A stretch of 45,257 bases of DNA, taken from Ancylobacter amanitiformis (GTDB lineage: Bacteria > Pseudomonadota > Alphaproteobacteria > Rhizobiales > Xanthobacteraceae). Positions 1 to 9,135 of the stretch are shown in pieces. The DNA lies in NCBI RefSeq assembly GCF_030814815.1, contig NZ_JAUSVR010000024.1, positions 1-45,257 on the forward strand, written 5' to 3'. Every line of letters begins with the position of its first letter. Position 1 is the first letter of the stretch. Under the pieces are notes generated by a model, which worked only from the letters and a program-made list of their open reading frames with translations, ran no database searches and was not told where the DNA came from. The translations under genes were made by a program, and so were the position numbers.

Positions 1-49
1 CCGCTGCAACAACCCGCTCCCGCAGGTCAGTCGATAGAGGTCGGACCAT
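1..49 (-). CDS. IS630 transposase OrfA, N-terminal 16 codons only
   Basis: The ATG is at 49-47 on the minus strand and opens a reading frame identical to the first 16 residues (MVRPLSTDLRERVVAA) of the transposase at 44718-45077. The frame is cut by the window edge, so nothing can be said about whether this copy is intact. The product would be the helix-turn-helix part of an IS630 transposase. Confidence 0.88.
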   Translation of the reverse strand, partial: MVRPLSTDLRERVVAA

Positions 50-140
50 GCGATGCTGGCCTCCGCCCAGCCAGCATCTTGAATCACAACTTCCCGAAAA
101 CTGGAATCCCCTCGATTCAATCAAACGCAGAAACGCTCTA
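1..140 (-). mobile_element. IS630-family element, partial (one terminus)
   Basis: Bases 1-138 match 45029-45166 of the full IS630 copy at the far end of the window, with only four differences (at 96, 111, 112 and 134), all outside the coding part. The terminus reads gaaacgctc followed by the TA target dinucleotide at 139-140, as expected for IS630/Tc1-mariner elements. The copy lies in the same orientation as the one at 44122-45166. The rest of the element lies off the left edge. Its terminal nine bases are a perfect complement of the opposite IS630 end (gagcgtttc), whereas the far copy has one mismatch there. Confidence 0.93.
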
Positions 141-1556
141 GGGAGGCGGGCGTCGCGCGGGCCAGTCGGTGGCGCGATGATAGTGCTCGCCCACCGCCAG
201 AACCGCTTCATCGCCGCCATCCGGCCCGATGAGCTGCATGCCGGTGGGCAGGCCACCCGGGCCGAAGCCGCAGGGCACCGCCAGCGATGGCAGCCCGAGC
301 AGGCTCACCGGCACCACCACCTCCATCCAGCGGTGATAGGTGTCCATGGCGCGCCCATTAATGGCCTGCGGCCAGCGCCAATCGGCGGGGAACGGCCAGA
401 CCTGCGCGGCCGGCATCGCCAGAATGTCGAAGCGCCGGAAGAGGTTTGCGGCAGCGGCATACCAGCGCGAGCGCACGACGCTCGCCGCATAGACCTGCGC
501 GGCGGTCACCGCCTGGCCGGCGCGGATTTCCCACTGCGTCTCGGGCTTGAGCTGCGCGAACACGGCGGGGTCGGCCGCCTGCGCGCCCTTCGCACCGGCA
601 TTGAGGAAGCCGCGCAGGTGGACCCACGCCGTCCACAGGTCTGCCGCCGGAAATGGCGGCGCGAGCACTTCCACCCGGGCGCCGAGAGATTCCAGCACGC
701 CCAGCCCTTCTTCGCAAAGGTCGAGTATGCCCGGCTCGCAGCCATAGGCGCCGCCCCAGTCGCCCAGCCAGCCGACCCTCAGGCCGCGCAGGTCACGGCG
801 CCCATCGCGCTCCAGCTGCCCGGCGAAATCGCCCGCCGGCCGGCCGAACGGCACGTCCGGGTTCTCACCCGCCAGCACGTCGAGCAGCCGCGCCACATCC
901 TCGACCGTGCGCGCCATCGGCCCGTCCGTCGCCAGCGTGGCGAGAAACGTGTCGCCCTCCGCATCGCCGGGCACGCGGCCATAGCTCGGCCGGAAGCCGT
1001 AGACATTGCAGAAGGCGGCGGGGTTGCGCAGGCTGCCCATCATGTCGGAGCCATCGGCCACCGGCACCAGCCGGGCGGCCAGCGCGGCCGCCGCGCCGCC
1101 CGACGAACCGCCGGCGCTGCGCGTCGTGTCATACGGGTTGCGGGTCACGCCGAACACGGGGTTGAAGCTGTGGCTGCCATGGCCCCATTCCGGGGTATTC
1201 GTTTTGCCGGTGAAAATCGCCCCCGCCGCGCGCAGCCGCGCGGCCAACAGGTCGTCCCGCTCCGGCACATTGTCGGCATGGAGCGGCGAGCCGTAGGTGG
1301 TGCGGACACCGCGCACCGCCACGAGGTCCTTCACCGCGAAGGGCATGCCGTGCAGCCAGCCGCGCCGCGGCGCGTCATCCATCGCCCGCGCCTGCGCCAT
1401 CAGCGCATCGGGATCGCATGGGGAGACGATGGCGTTGATGGCGCCATTCACGGCCGGCAGCCGCGCAAGATAGGCCGCCATGGTCTCGGACGGGCTGATG
1501 GCGCGCGTGGCGATCAGCCGGGACAGCTCGGTCGCCGTCAGATCCATGAGGTGCAT
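138..1556 (-). CDS. Amidase signature family hydrolase (GatA/AtzF-type)
   Basis: Predicted cytoplasmic amidase of 472 residues that would hydrolyse a carboxamide to acid plus ammonia; the substrate is unknown. The Lys-cisSer-Ser triad is visible: Lys76 in PFAVKD, cis-Ser151 in GGSSGG and nucleophile Ser175 in DMMGSLRNP. The 24-residue gap between the serines fits the family. DMMGS replaces the more common DxGGS. I chose the ATG at 1556, preceded by GAGG; a GTG at 1604 with GGGGAG upstream would add 16 residues. It is the last gene of the polyamine-type ABC operon (139 bp after the binding protein), suggesting it processes an imported amide or amine. Its TAG stop (138-140) is made of the IS630 target TA plus the first IS630 base, so the native C-terminus may have been altered, although the ending DWPARRPPP looks near natural. 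Confidence 0.9.
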   Translation of the reverse strand: MHLMDLTATELSRLIATRAISPSETMAAYLARLPAVNGAINAIVSPCDPDALMAQARAMDDAPRRGWLHGMPFAVKDLVAVRGVRTTYGSPLHADNVPERDDLLAARLRAAGAIFTGKTNTPEWGHGSHSFNPVFGVTRNPYDTTRSAGGSSGGAAAALAARLVPVADGSDMMGSLRNPAAFCNVYGFRPSYGRVPGDAEGDTFLATLATDGPMARTVEDVARLLDVLAGENPDVPFGRPAGDFAGQLERDGRRDLRGLRVGWLGDWGGAYGCEPGILDLCEEGLGVLESLGARVEVLAPPFPAADLWTAWVHLRGFLNAGAKGAQAADPAVFAQLKPETQWEIRAGQAVTAAQVYAASVVRSRWYAAAANLFRRFDILAMPAAQVWPFPADWRWPQAINGRAMDTYHRWMEVVVPVSLLGLPSLAVPCGFGPGGLPTGMQLIGPDGGDEAVLAVGEHYHRATDWPARRPPP

Positions 1557-1695
1557 GGACAAGCCTCGGTCTCGGTCGGCGACAGGAGAGGCCAACCCGT
1601 GCACAGGTTTCTCCCCGTGGTCATCCCCGGCGCCCGGCCGGGAACGACCATGGGAAGCGTCCCGCCGCGCGCGATCGGCGCGGCGGGGCGCGGCA

Positions 1696-2730
1696 TCACT
1701 TGTTCACGTCGGTCCAGATGCGGGTATAGAGCTGGGCGACGTCCGGAGGGCAGGCGGTGAGGAACTCGCCGGCCTTCTCGAACTGCGCCGGTACGGTCAG
1801 CTCGGGGGCGGTCTTCATCTCGGGCGGCAGGAACTCGGCCGAACCCTTGATGCCGTTCGCATATTTCGCGAAGGACGAGATCAGTGCCGCGTTCTCGGGC
1901 TCCATGATGAAGTTCATGAACAGCTTGGCGTTCTCGACGTTCTTGGCATCCTTGAGGATGGTGACGCTGTCCATGAAGAAGGGGAAGCCCTCCTTGGGAT
2001 AGCCGAAGGCGATATCCGGGTTCTTCAGGCGCGAGCGCATGATGGCGCCGTTCCAGTAATACACGCCGGCATAGTCGCCGGCGGGCAGCTTCTCGGTCAC
2101 GCTATAGTCCATGGCCAGCCATTTCGGCTTGGCCTCGACCAGCTTGTCGCGCACCTTCTTCAGGACTTCCTTGTCGGCCGTGCACCAGTCTCCACCGACA
2201 TACTTGATGGTGGCGAACAGCACGTCGTTCATTTCCGGCGCGACGTTGATCTTGCCGACCAGTTCCTTCGGCGGATCGAGGAAGATGGCGGAGGTGTTGA
2301 TGTCACCGCCATAGACCTTCTTGTTCACGCCGATGCCGGTGAGGCCCCACTGCCACGGCACCGAATAGTGACGGCCGGGATCCCAGGGAACGTTGACCCA
2401 GCGCTCGTCGACGTTCTTGAAGTTGGACATCTGGTCCGGCCGGGCCTCCAGCAGCAGGCCTTCCTTCACCCAGATCGGCACGTAATTGGCCGAGGGAACC
2501 ACGATGTCGAAGCCATGACCACCGGCGCGCACCTTGGCCAGGGCGGTATCGTTCGAATCGTAGTCGGTGACCGTTACCTTGACGTCGTATTTCTGCTCGA
2601 ACTTCTTGATCATCTCGGGGCTGGTATAATCGCCCCAGTTATAGATATTGAGCGAACCTGCGGCGCTGGCGCCACCGACGCTGCCGAAAATGGCCATCGC
2701 CGAGGCGACTGCCGTCAATTTCCAGTTCAT
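1696..2730 (-). CDS. Polyamine-type ABC transporter substrate-binding protein (PotD/PotF-like)
   Basis: Periplasmic solute-binding protein of 344 residues. An N-terminal signal peptide (about residues 1-23, MNWKLTAVASAMAIFGSVGG then ASA) is followed by the family's opening strand SLNIYNWGDYTSPEMIKKFE. The PotD/PotF fold is recognisable through VPWQWGLTGIGVNKK and GDYAGVYYWNGAIM. It would deliver spermidine, putrescine or another cationic amine to the two permeases just upstream. It lies 64 bp after the second permease and before the amidase, all on the minus strand. The ATG at 2730 is the only start that gives a proper signal peptide. Binding specificity cannot be read from sequence alone; the amidase and amidohydrolase nearby would allow a non-polyamine ligand. 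Confidence 0.9.
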   Translation of the reverse strand: MNWKLTAVASAMAIFGSVGGASAAGSLNIYNWGDYTSPEMIKKFEQKYDVKVTVTDYDSNDTALAKVRAGGHGFDIVVPSANYVPIWVKEGLLLEARPDQMSNFKNVDERWVNVPWDPGRHYSVPWQWGLTGIGVNKKVYGGDINTSAIFLDPPKELVGKINVAPEMNDVLFATIKYVGGDWCTADKEVLKKVRDKLVEAKPKWLAMDYSVTEKLPAGDYAGVYYWNGAIMRSRLKNPDIAFGYPKEGFPFFMDSVTILKDAKNVENAKLFMNFIMEPENAALISSFAKYANGIKGSAEFLPPEMKTAPELTVPAQFEKAGEFLTACPPDVAQLYTRIWTDVNK

Positions 2731-2794
2731 GTTCCCACTCCGTCCGTTTTCGGTTCGAGATCTTCGCGATTGGATGTCTGATCGTCGCTCTGGC

Positions 2795-3598
2795 CTACGT
2801 CTTCTTGCGGTTGATGAAGAAGAAGATGGTGACGAGCACCACGGACAGCGCCAGGAAGGCCGCCGCGATCGCATTGACCTCGGGCGTCACCGTACGCCGC
2901 AGCTGGCCCAGCATGTAGGTCGGCAGCGTATCCTGCCCGCCCGACTTCACGAACTCGGAAATGACCACGTCGTCGAGCGAGATGACGAAGGCGAGCATGA
3001 AGCCGGCAATGATGCCCGGCCGCAGCAGCGGCAGCGTCACCCGGCGGAACACCTGCCATGGCGGGGCGTAAAGGTCGGCCGCGGCGCGCTCCAGCGCCTC
3101 GTCCATGCCCTCGAGCCGCGCGCGGATCGGCAGATAGGCGAAGGGGATGCAGAAGGCCGTGTGCGCGAGGATGAGATAGCCGAGGCCGGAATAGCCGGTC
3201 CAAACCTTCACCCGCGCGAAGACGATGAGCAGCGCCACGGCGGTGACGATCTCGGGCACCATCAGCGGCAGGTTGATGAAGGCATATTTGAAGCCGAGGC
3301 CGCGATAGGCCGCCGTGCGGGTGGTGGCGATCGCCGCCATGGTGGCGGCAACGGCGGCCACGCTGGCCGCGCTCAGCGCGATGACCAGCGAGCGCCAGGC
3401 CGCATCCTGCACGGCTGTGTTGCGCGCCGCCTCGCCAAACCAGTGCAGCGAGAAGCCGCCCCACGCGGTGAGCGATTCGCTGGCGTTGAACGCGTAGGCC
3501 ACCAGCGTGATGATCGGCAGGTAGAGCACCACGAAGGTGAACAGCGCGATGGTGCCGAAACCCGGCTGCGAGCGGACGTCGAAGCGTGCCCTAGCCAT
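2795..3598 (-). CDS. Polyamine-type ABC transporter permease (PotC/PotI-like)
   Basis: Inner-membrane permease of 267 residues with about six hydrophobic segments. The EAA loop that contacts the ATPase is visible as ERAAADLYAPPWQVFRRVTL followed by PLLRPGIIAG. The start at 3598 overlaps the stop of the preceding permease by 8 bp, pointing to translational coupling. An upstream in-frame start at 3631 would add 11 residues but overlap further. Together with the permease at 3591-4514 it forms the heterodimeric channel of the importer. Confidence 0.9.
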   Translation of the reverse strand: MARARFDVRSQPGFGTIALFTFVVLYLPIITLVAYAFNASESLTAWGGFSLHWFGEAARNTAVQDAAWRSLVIALSAASVAAVAATMAAIATTRTAAYRGLGFKYAFINLPLMVPEIVTAVALLIVFARVKVWTGYSGLGYLILAHTAFCIPFAYLPIRARLEGMDEALERAAADLYAPPWQVFRRVTLPLLRPGIIAGFMLAFVISLDDVVISEFVKSGGQDTLPTYMLGQLRRTVTPEVNAIAAAFLALSVVLVTIFFFINRKKT

Positions 3599-4514
3599 GC
3601 CCGCCTCCCGAACGCGCCGCGTTGCGCACATAGAACAGCATCGCCACCATCACCAGCGCCATCAGCGTGATCGACAGCGCCGCGCCCAGCGGCCAGTTGC
3701 GGCCGGCGCCGAATTGCAGCTCGATGAGATTGCCCAGCATCAGGTTCTTGCCCCCGCCCAGCACGCGCGGAATGACATAGGCGCCGAGCGAGGGGATGAA
3801 CACGAGGATCGAACCGGCGACGATGCCCGGCTTGACCAGCGGCAGGATGATGCGGCGCAGCACGGCGAGCCGGCCAGCATAGAGATCGTACCCCGCCTCG
3901 ATCAACCGGAAATCCAGCTTCTCCAGGCTCGCATAGAGCGGCAGCACCATGAGCGGCAGATAGACATAGACCATGCCGAACAGGATCGCCCAGTCGGTAT
4001 ACATGATCTGCAGCGGCTCCTTGATGACGCCGAGCCAGATCAGCAGGGAGTTGAGGATGCCCTCGTTGCGGATGACCTGCTGCATCGCGAAGGTGCGGAT
4101 CAGCAGGTTGGTCCAGAACGGGATCGTCACCAGGAACACCCACACCTCGCGGGTGTGGCGCGGCCTTGTGGCAATGAAATACGCGGTCGGAAAACCCAGC
4201 GCCAGCGTCGCGAAGGTGGTGATGACCGACAGCCGGATCGACCGCCAGACGATCGACAGGTGGGCATCGGCCAGCGTGAGGGTGTCGTCGAAAATGTCGC
4301 GCTGGAGGATGACCGAGAACCAGCCATCCAGCGAGAACTGGCCGAATTTCACGTCGCCATAATCGGCCTTGGCCATGAAGGAATAGGCCAGCATCACCAG
4401 AAGCGGGCCTATGGCGGCGATGAAGACGATGACCAGCGCCGGCGCCGAGAGCAGCCAGCGCGACCGGATCTTCCGCCCCTCCTCCTGACGCGCGACGTCT
4501 GCTGCGCTCGCCAT
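3591..4514 (-). CDS. Polyamine-type ABC transporter permease (PotB/PotH-like)
   Basis: Inner-membrane permease of 307 residues. A short cytoplasmic N-terminus (MASAADVARQEEGRKIRSRW) leads into a first membrane helix, then a periplasmic loop of roughly 60 residues, then five more helices. The EAA coupling motif reads EAGYDLYAGRLAVLRRIILP followed by LVKPGIVAG. The start at 4514 lies 2 bp after the stop of the ATPase gene; much longer open frames upstream are antisense or frame artefacts over the ATPase. The gene order ATPase-permease-permease-binding protein matches potABCD/potGHI operons. Confidence 0.9.
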   Translation of the reverse strand: MASAADVARQEEGRKIRSRWLLSAPALVIVFIAAIGPLLVMLAYSFMAKADYGDVKFGQFSLDGWFSVILQRDIFDDTLTLADAHLSIVWRSIRLSVITTFATLALGFPTAYFIATRPRHTREVWVFLVTIPFWTNLLIRTFAMQQVIRNEGILNSLLIWLGVIKEPLQIMYTDWAILFGMVYVYLPLMVLPLYASLEKLDFRLIEAGYDLYAGRLAVLRRIILPLVKPGIVAGSILVFIPSLGAYVIPRVLGGGKNLMLGNLIELQFGAGRNWPLGAALSITLMALVMVAMLFYVRNAARSGGGHG

Positions 4515-4516
4515 GA

Positions 4517-5626
4517 TCAGTCCCGCAACACTTGCGCGGCATCCGCCGCGATGTCGATGCCCACGCGATCGCCGACCTCGAAGCCGCAGGACTGGCTGCG
4601 CGAGTTCTGCTGGCGCACCATGAAGGGGCCGCCCTCGTCGAGCACGATGTAGATGTGGGTGTCGGTGCCGAAATAGACGACGTTCTCGACCTTGCCGGCC
4701 AGTTGGCCGCCGGTCTTGACCGCCCGCGCGTGTTCGGGCCGCACCACGATGGTGGCCTGCGCGCCGGGCGTGTAGCCCTCCGCGATGGTGGCGGGGATTT
4801 CGATGCCCGAGCGCAGTCGCACCCGGGCCATGCCGCCCTCGATGCCGACCATGGCCGCGGTGAGGAAATTGGTCTCGCCGATGAAGTCGGCGACGAAGCG
4901 CTCGGCCGGCTTGTCGTAGATGTCCCAGGGCGAACCGATCTGCAGAACCTTGCCCTTCGACATCACGGCGATGCGGTCGGACATGGTCAGCGCCTCCTCC
5001 TGGTCGTGGGTGACGAACACGAAGGTGATGCCGGTCTCGCTCTGCATGCGCTTGAGCTCGATCTGCATTTCCTTGCGCAGCTTGTAGTCCAGCGCCGAGA
5101 GCGGCTCGTCGAGCAGCAGCACCTTTGGCGCGGGGGCCAATGCCCGGGCCAGCGCCACGCGCTGGGCCTGCCCGCCGGAAATCTGGTCGGTGCGGCGCTG
5201 CGCCAGGTCCTCCATGTGGACCAGCCTGAGCATCTCGGCCACGCGCGGGCCGATCTGCGCCGAGGGCCGCCCCAGCATCTGCAGGCCGAAGGCGACATTC
5301 TCCCAGACGCTCAGATGGGGAAACAGCGCATAGCTCTGGAACACGGTGTTGATCGGCCGCTTGAAGGGCGGCAGGCCGGCAATGTCCTCGCCATGGAGCA
5401 GGATCGCGCCTTCCGTGGGGTATTCGAACCCCGCGATCATTCTTAGAAGCGTCGTCTTGCCGCAACCCGAGGGGCCAAGCAACGTAAAGAATTCGTTCTC
5501 GCGAATGGCGACCGAGACATTGTCGAGGGCGCGAAGCGCGCTCGGCCCTTCACCGAATTGCTTGACGATACCCCTGGCTTCAATGGCGATGCGCTTATCC
5601 TGTGCCGCGGCAGGCTCCAGCATCAT
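4517..5626 (-). CDS. Polyamine-type ABC transporter ATP-binding protein (PotA/PotG-like)
   Basis: Cytoplasmic ATPase of 369 residues that powers the importer. Visible motifs: Walker [10 protein letters not shown] at 51-59, Q-loop [12 protein letters not shown], signature [14 protein letters not shown], Walker B VLLLDEP, and the H-loop in VTHDQEEAL. The last ~120 residues form a TOBE-type regulatory domain, as in PotA/PotG/FbpC. The start is one of two tandem ATGs (5626 or 5623). It is the first gene of a five-gene minus-strand operon (ATPase, two permeases, binding protein, amidase). The 158 bp between it and the divergent amidohydrolase at 5785 should carry both promoters; I see no clear operator there. 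Confidence 0.92.
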   Translation of the reverse strand: MMLEPAAAQDKRIAIEARGIVKQFGEGPSALRALDNVSVAIRENEFFTLLGPSGCGKTTLLRMIAGFEYPTEGAILLHGEDIAGLPPFKRPINTVFQSYALFPHLSVWENVAFGLQMLGRPSAQIGPRVAEMLRLVHMEDLAQRRTDQISGGQAQRVALARALAPAPKVLLLDEPLSALDYKLRKEMQIELKRMQSETGITFVFVTHDQEEALTMSDRIAVMSKGKVLQIGSPWDIYDKPAERFVADFIGETNFLTAAMVGIEGGMARVRLRSGIEIPATIAEGYTPGAQATIVVRPEHARAVKTGGQLAGKVENVVYFGTDTHIYIVLDEGGPFMVRQQNSRSQSCGFEVGDRVGIDIAADAAQVLRD

Positions 5627-5784
5627 TCACCCGTTGCTGTCGTACCGTTCTCTGGAAGACACGCGGGAACCCACGCATCCGATTTCTGATTTTGATGGGA
5701 GCGTATGTGACGGGTTGGCTTCCGGCAAGGCGGGAGGCTAAGAATGTGATCATATTTTTGGCCCGCCACATTTGGGAGCAATCC

Positions 5785-7455
5785 GTGTCGACCGCCGACC
5801 TCATCATCGAGAACGCCCGCATCGTCACGATGAACCCCGCGCAGCCCTTCGCCGAGGCGATCGCGCTGAAGGACGGGGCCATCCTCGCGGTCGGCTCCCG
5901 TGCCGACATCGCCGCAGCCGCGCCCACGGCGCGCCGGCGCATCGATGCCGGCGGCGCCTCCGTGCTGCCCGGCTTCATCGACAGCCATATCCATCTGTTC
6001 ACCGGCGGCGCACAGCTCAACAGCCTCTCGCTGGCCGGCATCACCGGCTTCGATTCCATCGCCCAAGCGGTGCGCGAGCGGGCGGCGGCGGAGCCCTCGG
6101 GGGACCTTCTGGTGGTCGAGCAGGCCGCCTATTTCATGTTCGGCGAGCAGGAGCCGATCACCCGCCATGTACTGGACCGCGTCCTGCCCGACCGGCCGCT
6201 CGCCTTCTTCGCCAGCGACCACCACACGATGTGGGCCAATACGGCAGCCTTGACCCTTGCCGGCATCCTGCATGGCAGGCCGGTGCCGCCCGGCAACGAG
6301 ATCGTCATGGGCGCGGATGGGCTCGCCACCGGCGAACTGCGCGAATTCGAGGGCTTCGCGCCGGTGGCCCGCCTCACGCCGGCCGGCGGGCGCGAGATGC
6401 TCGGCCTGCAGGGCGTCGAGCCCCCGGCCCCGCCGACGCCCGCCCAGCGCGCGATCGACAAGGACATCATCAAGCAGGCCCTCGCCTATTGCGCCTCGCT
6501 CGGCATTACCAGCTTCCACAACATGGACGGCAATTTCTACCAGCTGGAGCTGCTGGGTGAAATCGAGGCGGCGGGCGAACTCATCGTGCGCGGGCGGGTG
6601 CCCTTCCGCTTCCTGCCGGGCATGGCGCTTTCCGAGCTGGAGAAAGCGGTGGAGATGCGCCGGCGCTGGCACTCCGACCGGCTGAAGGCGGATTTCGTGA
6701 AGATCTTCATGGATGGCGTGGTCGAATCCACCACCGCCCACATGCTCGCCGATTACGACACCGCGCCGGGCGTGCGCGGCTCCTCCTATTTCGAGGCGGA
6801 GGAATTCGACGCCATCGCCACGGAAATCGACCGGCTCGGCTTCCAGATCACCGTCCATGCCATTGGCGACGCCGCCGTCAACCGCACGCTCAATGGCTAT
6901 GAAGCGGCGCAGCGCGCCAATGGCGTGCGCGACAGCCGGCACCGCATCGAGCATATCGAGATTCTGGCGCCGGCCGACCTGCCGCGCTTCGCGGGACTCG
7001 GCGTCATCGCCTCCATGCAGCCGACCCATGCGCCGGGCGGCTATTATCCCCCCGAGCCGATCCTCTCCATGGTCGGCCGCGAGCGGATGCGGCTTGCCTA
7101 CCCCTGGCAGACATTGCGCGATACCGGCGCCCGCATCGTGTTCGCCAGCGACTGGCCGGTCGCCCCGCTGGACCCGCTGCTCGGCATCAAGACGGCGATG
7201 ACGCGCGGCCCGGTTTTCGACGGCGCCCCGGACGAGCGCCAGAGCCTCGCCGATTCGATCGCCGGCTTCACGCTCGACGGGGCGTTCACCGAGTTCGCGG
7301 AGGCCAGCAAGGGCCGGCTGGTGCCCGGCCTTGCCGCCGATGTCGTCATCCTCTCCGGCGACATCGAGGCAACGGCGCCGCAGGATATCGACACGCTGAA
7401 AGTGGCCGCCACGATCTGCGGCGGCCAGATCACCTATGAGCGCAGCGCCGCGTAG
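5785..7455 (+). CDS. YtcJ-like metal-dependent amidohydrolase (Amidohydro_3)
   Basis: Amidohydrolase of 556 residues. Metal ligands and related residues can be placed: H68 and H70 (GFIDSHIHL), K306 (DFVKIFMDG), H358 (ITVHAIGDA), H390 (RIEHIE) and D456 (FASDWPV). The family hydrolyses C-N bonds in N-acyl, N-formyl or cyclic amide substrates; the specific substrate is unknown. I chose GTG 5785, preceded by GGGAG at 5774-5778 with 6-bp spacing and giving the normal family N-terminus STADLIIENARIVTM. Longer upstream frames run into the divergent operon's leader. It is transcribed away from the polyamine-type operon and towards the amidase at 7535-8992. The hydrolase pair could act on one imported family of amides. 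Confidence 0.9.
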   Translation: MSTADLIIENARIVTMNPAQPFAEAIALKDGAILAVGSRADIAAAAPTARRRIDAGGASVLPGFIDSHIHLFTGGAQLNSLSLAGITGFDSIAQAVRERAAAEPSGDLLVVEQAAYFMFGEQEPITRHVLDRVLPDRPLAFFASDHHTMWANTAALTLAGILHGRPVPPGNEIVMGADGLATGELREFEGFAPVARLTPAGGREMLGLQGVEPPAPPTPAQRAIDKDIIKQALAYCASLGITSFHNMDGNFYQLELLGEIEAAGELIVRGRVPFRFLPGMALSELEKAVEMRRRWHSDRLKADFVKIFMDGVVESTTAHMLADYDTAPGVRGSSYFEAEEFDAIATEIDRLGFQITVHAIGDAAVNRTLNGYEAAQRANGVRDSRHRIEHIEILAPADLPRFAGLGVIASMQPTHAPGGYYPPEPILSMVGRERMRLAYPWQTLRDTGARIVFASDWPVAPLDPLLGIKTAMTRGPVFDGAPDERQSLADSIAGFTLDGAFTEFAEASKGRLVPGLAADVVILSGDIEATAPQDIDTLKVAATICGGQITYERSAA

Positions 7456-7465
7456 GGCCCTTTCC

Positions 7466-7556
7466 GATCCGGCGATGCGCCGGATCGACGCGAAAGTGCC
7501 CTTCTGGCGGAGCCTGTTCGTGTCGCAAAAGTCTTCAACTTTTGCGGAACAGGCTC
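7466..7556. terminator. Two stacked hairpins between convergent genes (bidirectional terminator-like)
   Basis: Hairpin 1 (7466-7486) is gatccggc-gatgc-gccggatc, a perfect 8-bp stem. Hairpin 2 (7510-7556) has outer arms gagcctgttc/gaacaggctc (perfect 10 bp) enclosing inner arms gcaaaagt/acttttgc (perfect 8 bp) around a cttca loop. The structure sits between convergent genes. Its inner arms include the last codons and stop (7537-7535) of the minus-strand amidase. There is no long T-run, so strict Rho-independence is uncertain. Confidence 0.6.
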
Positions 7557-8992
7557 ACCGGCGGGCGGCGGCCGGCCCACGGCGCCGCCTCCTCGATGCG
7601 CGCGCACAGCCCGATGAGCAACTCGTCGCGCCCGAACGCGGCGGCAAGGTGCACGCCGACCGGCAGGCCGGCCTCCGTCCAATGCAGCGGCAGCGAGGCC
7701 GCCGGCTGGCCGGAAGCGTTGAAGGCGGCGGTGAAGGGCGAATAGGCGAACACGCCATCGCGCCCCATCCGATAGTCGACATAATCCTTGCCGACATGAT
7801 CGAACCGCCCCAGTTTCGCCGGCGGCTCGGCCAGCGTCGCCGTCAGCAGGATGTCGTAGGGCTGGAAGAACGCCGCCATTTCCCGCCCATAGGCGTGTAC
7901 CTTGTTGATGGCTTCGAGGTAATCGGCGCCGCTCACCGTGCGGGCATAGTCGATGGCGGTGCGCGCCACGCTCTCGATCTCGTCGTCGCCCAGCGGCCGG
8001 CCACGCCGGCGCACCGCGCTCTCGACCGACAGCGCGGTGCCGCAGCCGACGATCTTGGTCCATGCCGCCATCATGCCCGACGTGTCGGCGGTGGGGCGCT
8101 TCTCCTCCAGCCGATGGCCGAGGCTCTCCAGCAGCCGCGCGGCCTCTTCCACCGCGACGCGGCATTCGGGGGCGATCGGCTCACCGGTCAGCGTGGTGGT
8201 GGTGAAGGCGATGTGCAGCGGGCTGTCGCGCCGCTCCAGCGCCGCCCGGTAGGAGTCTTCCAGCGGCGGGGCGACATAGGGCGCGCCGAGATCGGGGCCC
8301 TGGGTGATGTCGAGCAGCACGGCGGTGTCGCGCACCGAGCGCGTGAGGAAGCCGTCAATCGCCATGCCCGCCCAGCCCTCGCCGACATAGGGCCCATCGG
8401 GCGTGCGTGCGCGGGTCGCCTTGAAGCCGAACAGCCCGCAGCTGGACGCGGGGATGCGCACCGAGCCGCCGCCATCCGAGCCATGCGCGGCGGGCAGGAT
8501 GCCCGCGGCCACCGCCGCCGCGGCGCCGCCGGACGAGCCACCCGGCGTGTGGTCGAGATTCCACGGATTGCGGGTCGGCCCGCCATAGACCGCCGACTCG
8601 GTGGTGGGGCCGACGCCGCCTTCGGGCGAGGTGGTGCGGCCGAAGGTGACGAGGCCGGCGGACCGGAGCCGGGCATAGATCGCGGAATCCTGCCCGTAAT
8701 GCGTGCCGGCGAACAGTTTCGAGCCGTTATTGGACGGGAAGTCGATGGCCTCGGCACCGAGATCCTTGAGCAGGAACGGCACGCCCTTCAGCGGCCCTTC
8801 CGGGAGCCCCTCCTCGATCAGCCGGCGCGCCACGCCCTCGCGCAGCAGGGTCACGGCGTTGAGGCGCGGATTGAGCACCTCGACGCGCCGCAGCGCTTCG
8901 TCCAGCAATTCGCCCGGACGGACATCGCCCTTGTGCACATGCTCGGCCAGAGCGACGGCGTCGCTCGATTCGTAGAGATCACTGATATCCAT
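7535..8992 (-). CDS. Amidase signature family hydrolase (resembles 6-aminohexanoate-cyclic-dimer hydrolase type)
   Basis: Amidase of 485 residues. Triad: Lys76 (PFLLKDLG), cis-Ser153 (GGSSGG) and Ser177 ([10 protein letters not shown]), again 24 residues apart. The GSKLFAG and TTSPEGG segments and overall length resemble the NylA-like branch, which cleaves cyclic or linear amide dimers; this is a family resemblance only. The ATG at 8992 gives a normal N-terminus. It converges on the amidohydrolase and overlaps a hairpin at its 3' end, so its last residues (SLFRKS) are encoded by the terminator arms. The next gene upstream, at 9136-9519 on the same strand, is separated by 143 bp, so independent transcription is likely. 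Confidence 0.88.
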   Translation of the reverse strand: MDISDLYESSDAVALAEHVHKGDVRPGELLDEALRRVEVLNPRLNAVTLLREGVARRLIEEGLPEGPLKGVPFLLKDLGAEAIDFPSNNGSKLFAGTHYGQDSAIYARLRSAGLVTFGRTTSPEGGVGPTTESAVYGGPTRNPWNLDHTPGGSSGGAAAAVAAGILPAAHGSDGGGSVRIPASSCGLFGFKATRARTPDGPYVGEGWAGMAIDGFLTRSVRDTAVLLDITQGPDLGAPYVAPPLEDSYRAALERRDSPLHIAFTTTTLTGEPIAPECRVAVEEAARLLESLGHRLEEKRPTADTSGMMAAWTKIVGCGTALSVESAVRRRGRPLGDDEIESVARTAIDYARTVSGADYLEAINKVHAYGREMAAFFQPYDILLTATLAEPPAKLGRFDHVGKDYVDYRMGRDGVFAYSPFTAAFNASGQPAASLPLHWTEAGLPVGVHLAAAFGRDELLIGLCARIEEAAPWAGRRPPVSLFRKS

Positions 8993-9135
8993 GGACGTCC
9001 GCCACTGACCGCCAAAACGCGCCGGCGCGAGGCGTGCCGGCGCCCCCTTTCTGGACCGCCTCCCCGATGGCCGCCAGAGGTCTTTTTTCGACCAGGGCCG
9101 CGTCGCGGGCCAGCCGGGCGCCCGCGCACGGCCGT

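Noticed and set aside
48..1760. Very long antisense frames over many genes (for example 48-1760, 7436-9406, 23996-25912)
   Set aside because: They lie opposite strongly recognisable genes, have Arg/His/Gln-rich compositions typical of GC-rich shadow frames, and lack ribosome-binding sites and family motifs.
3591..5465. A 624-residue permease fusion
   Set aside because: The N-terminal half of that frame is a shifted reading of the ATPase gene; the real permease starts at 4514.
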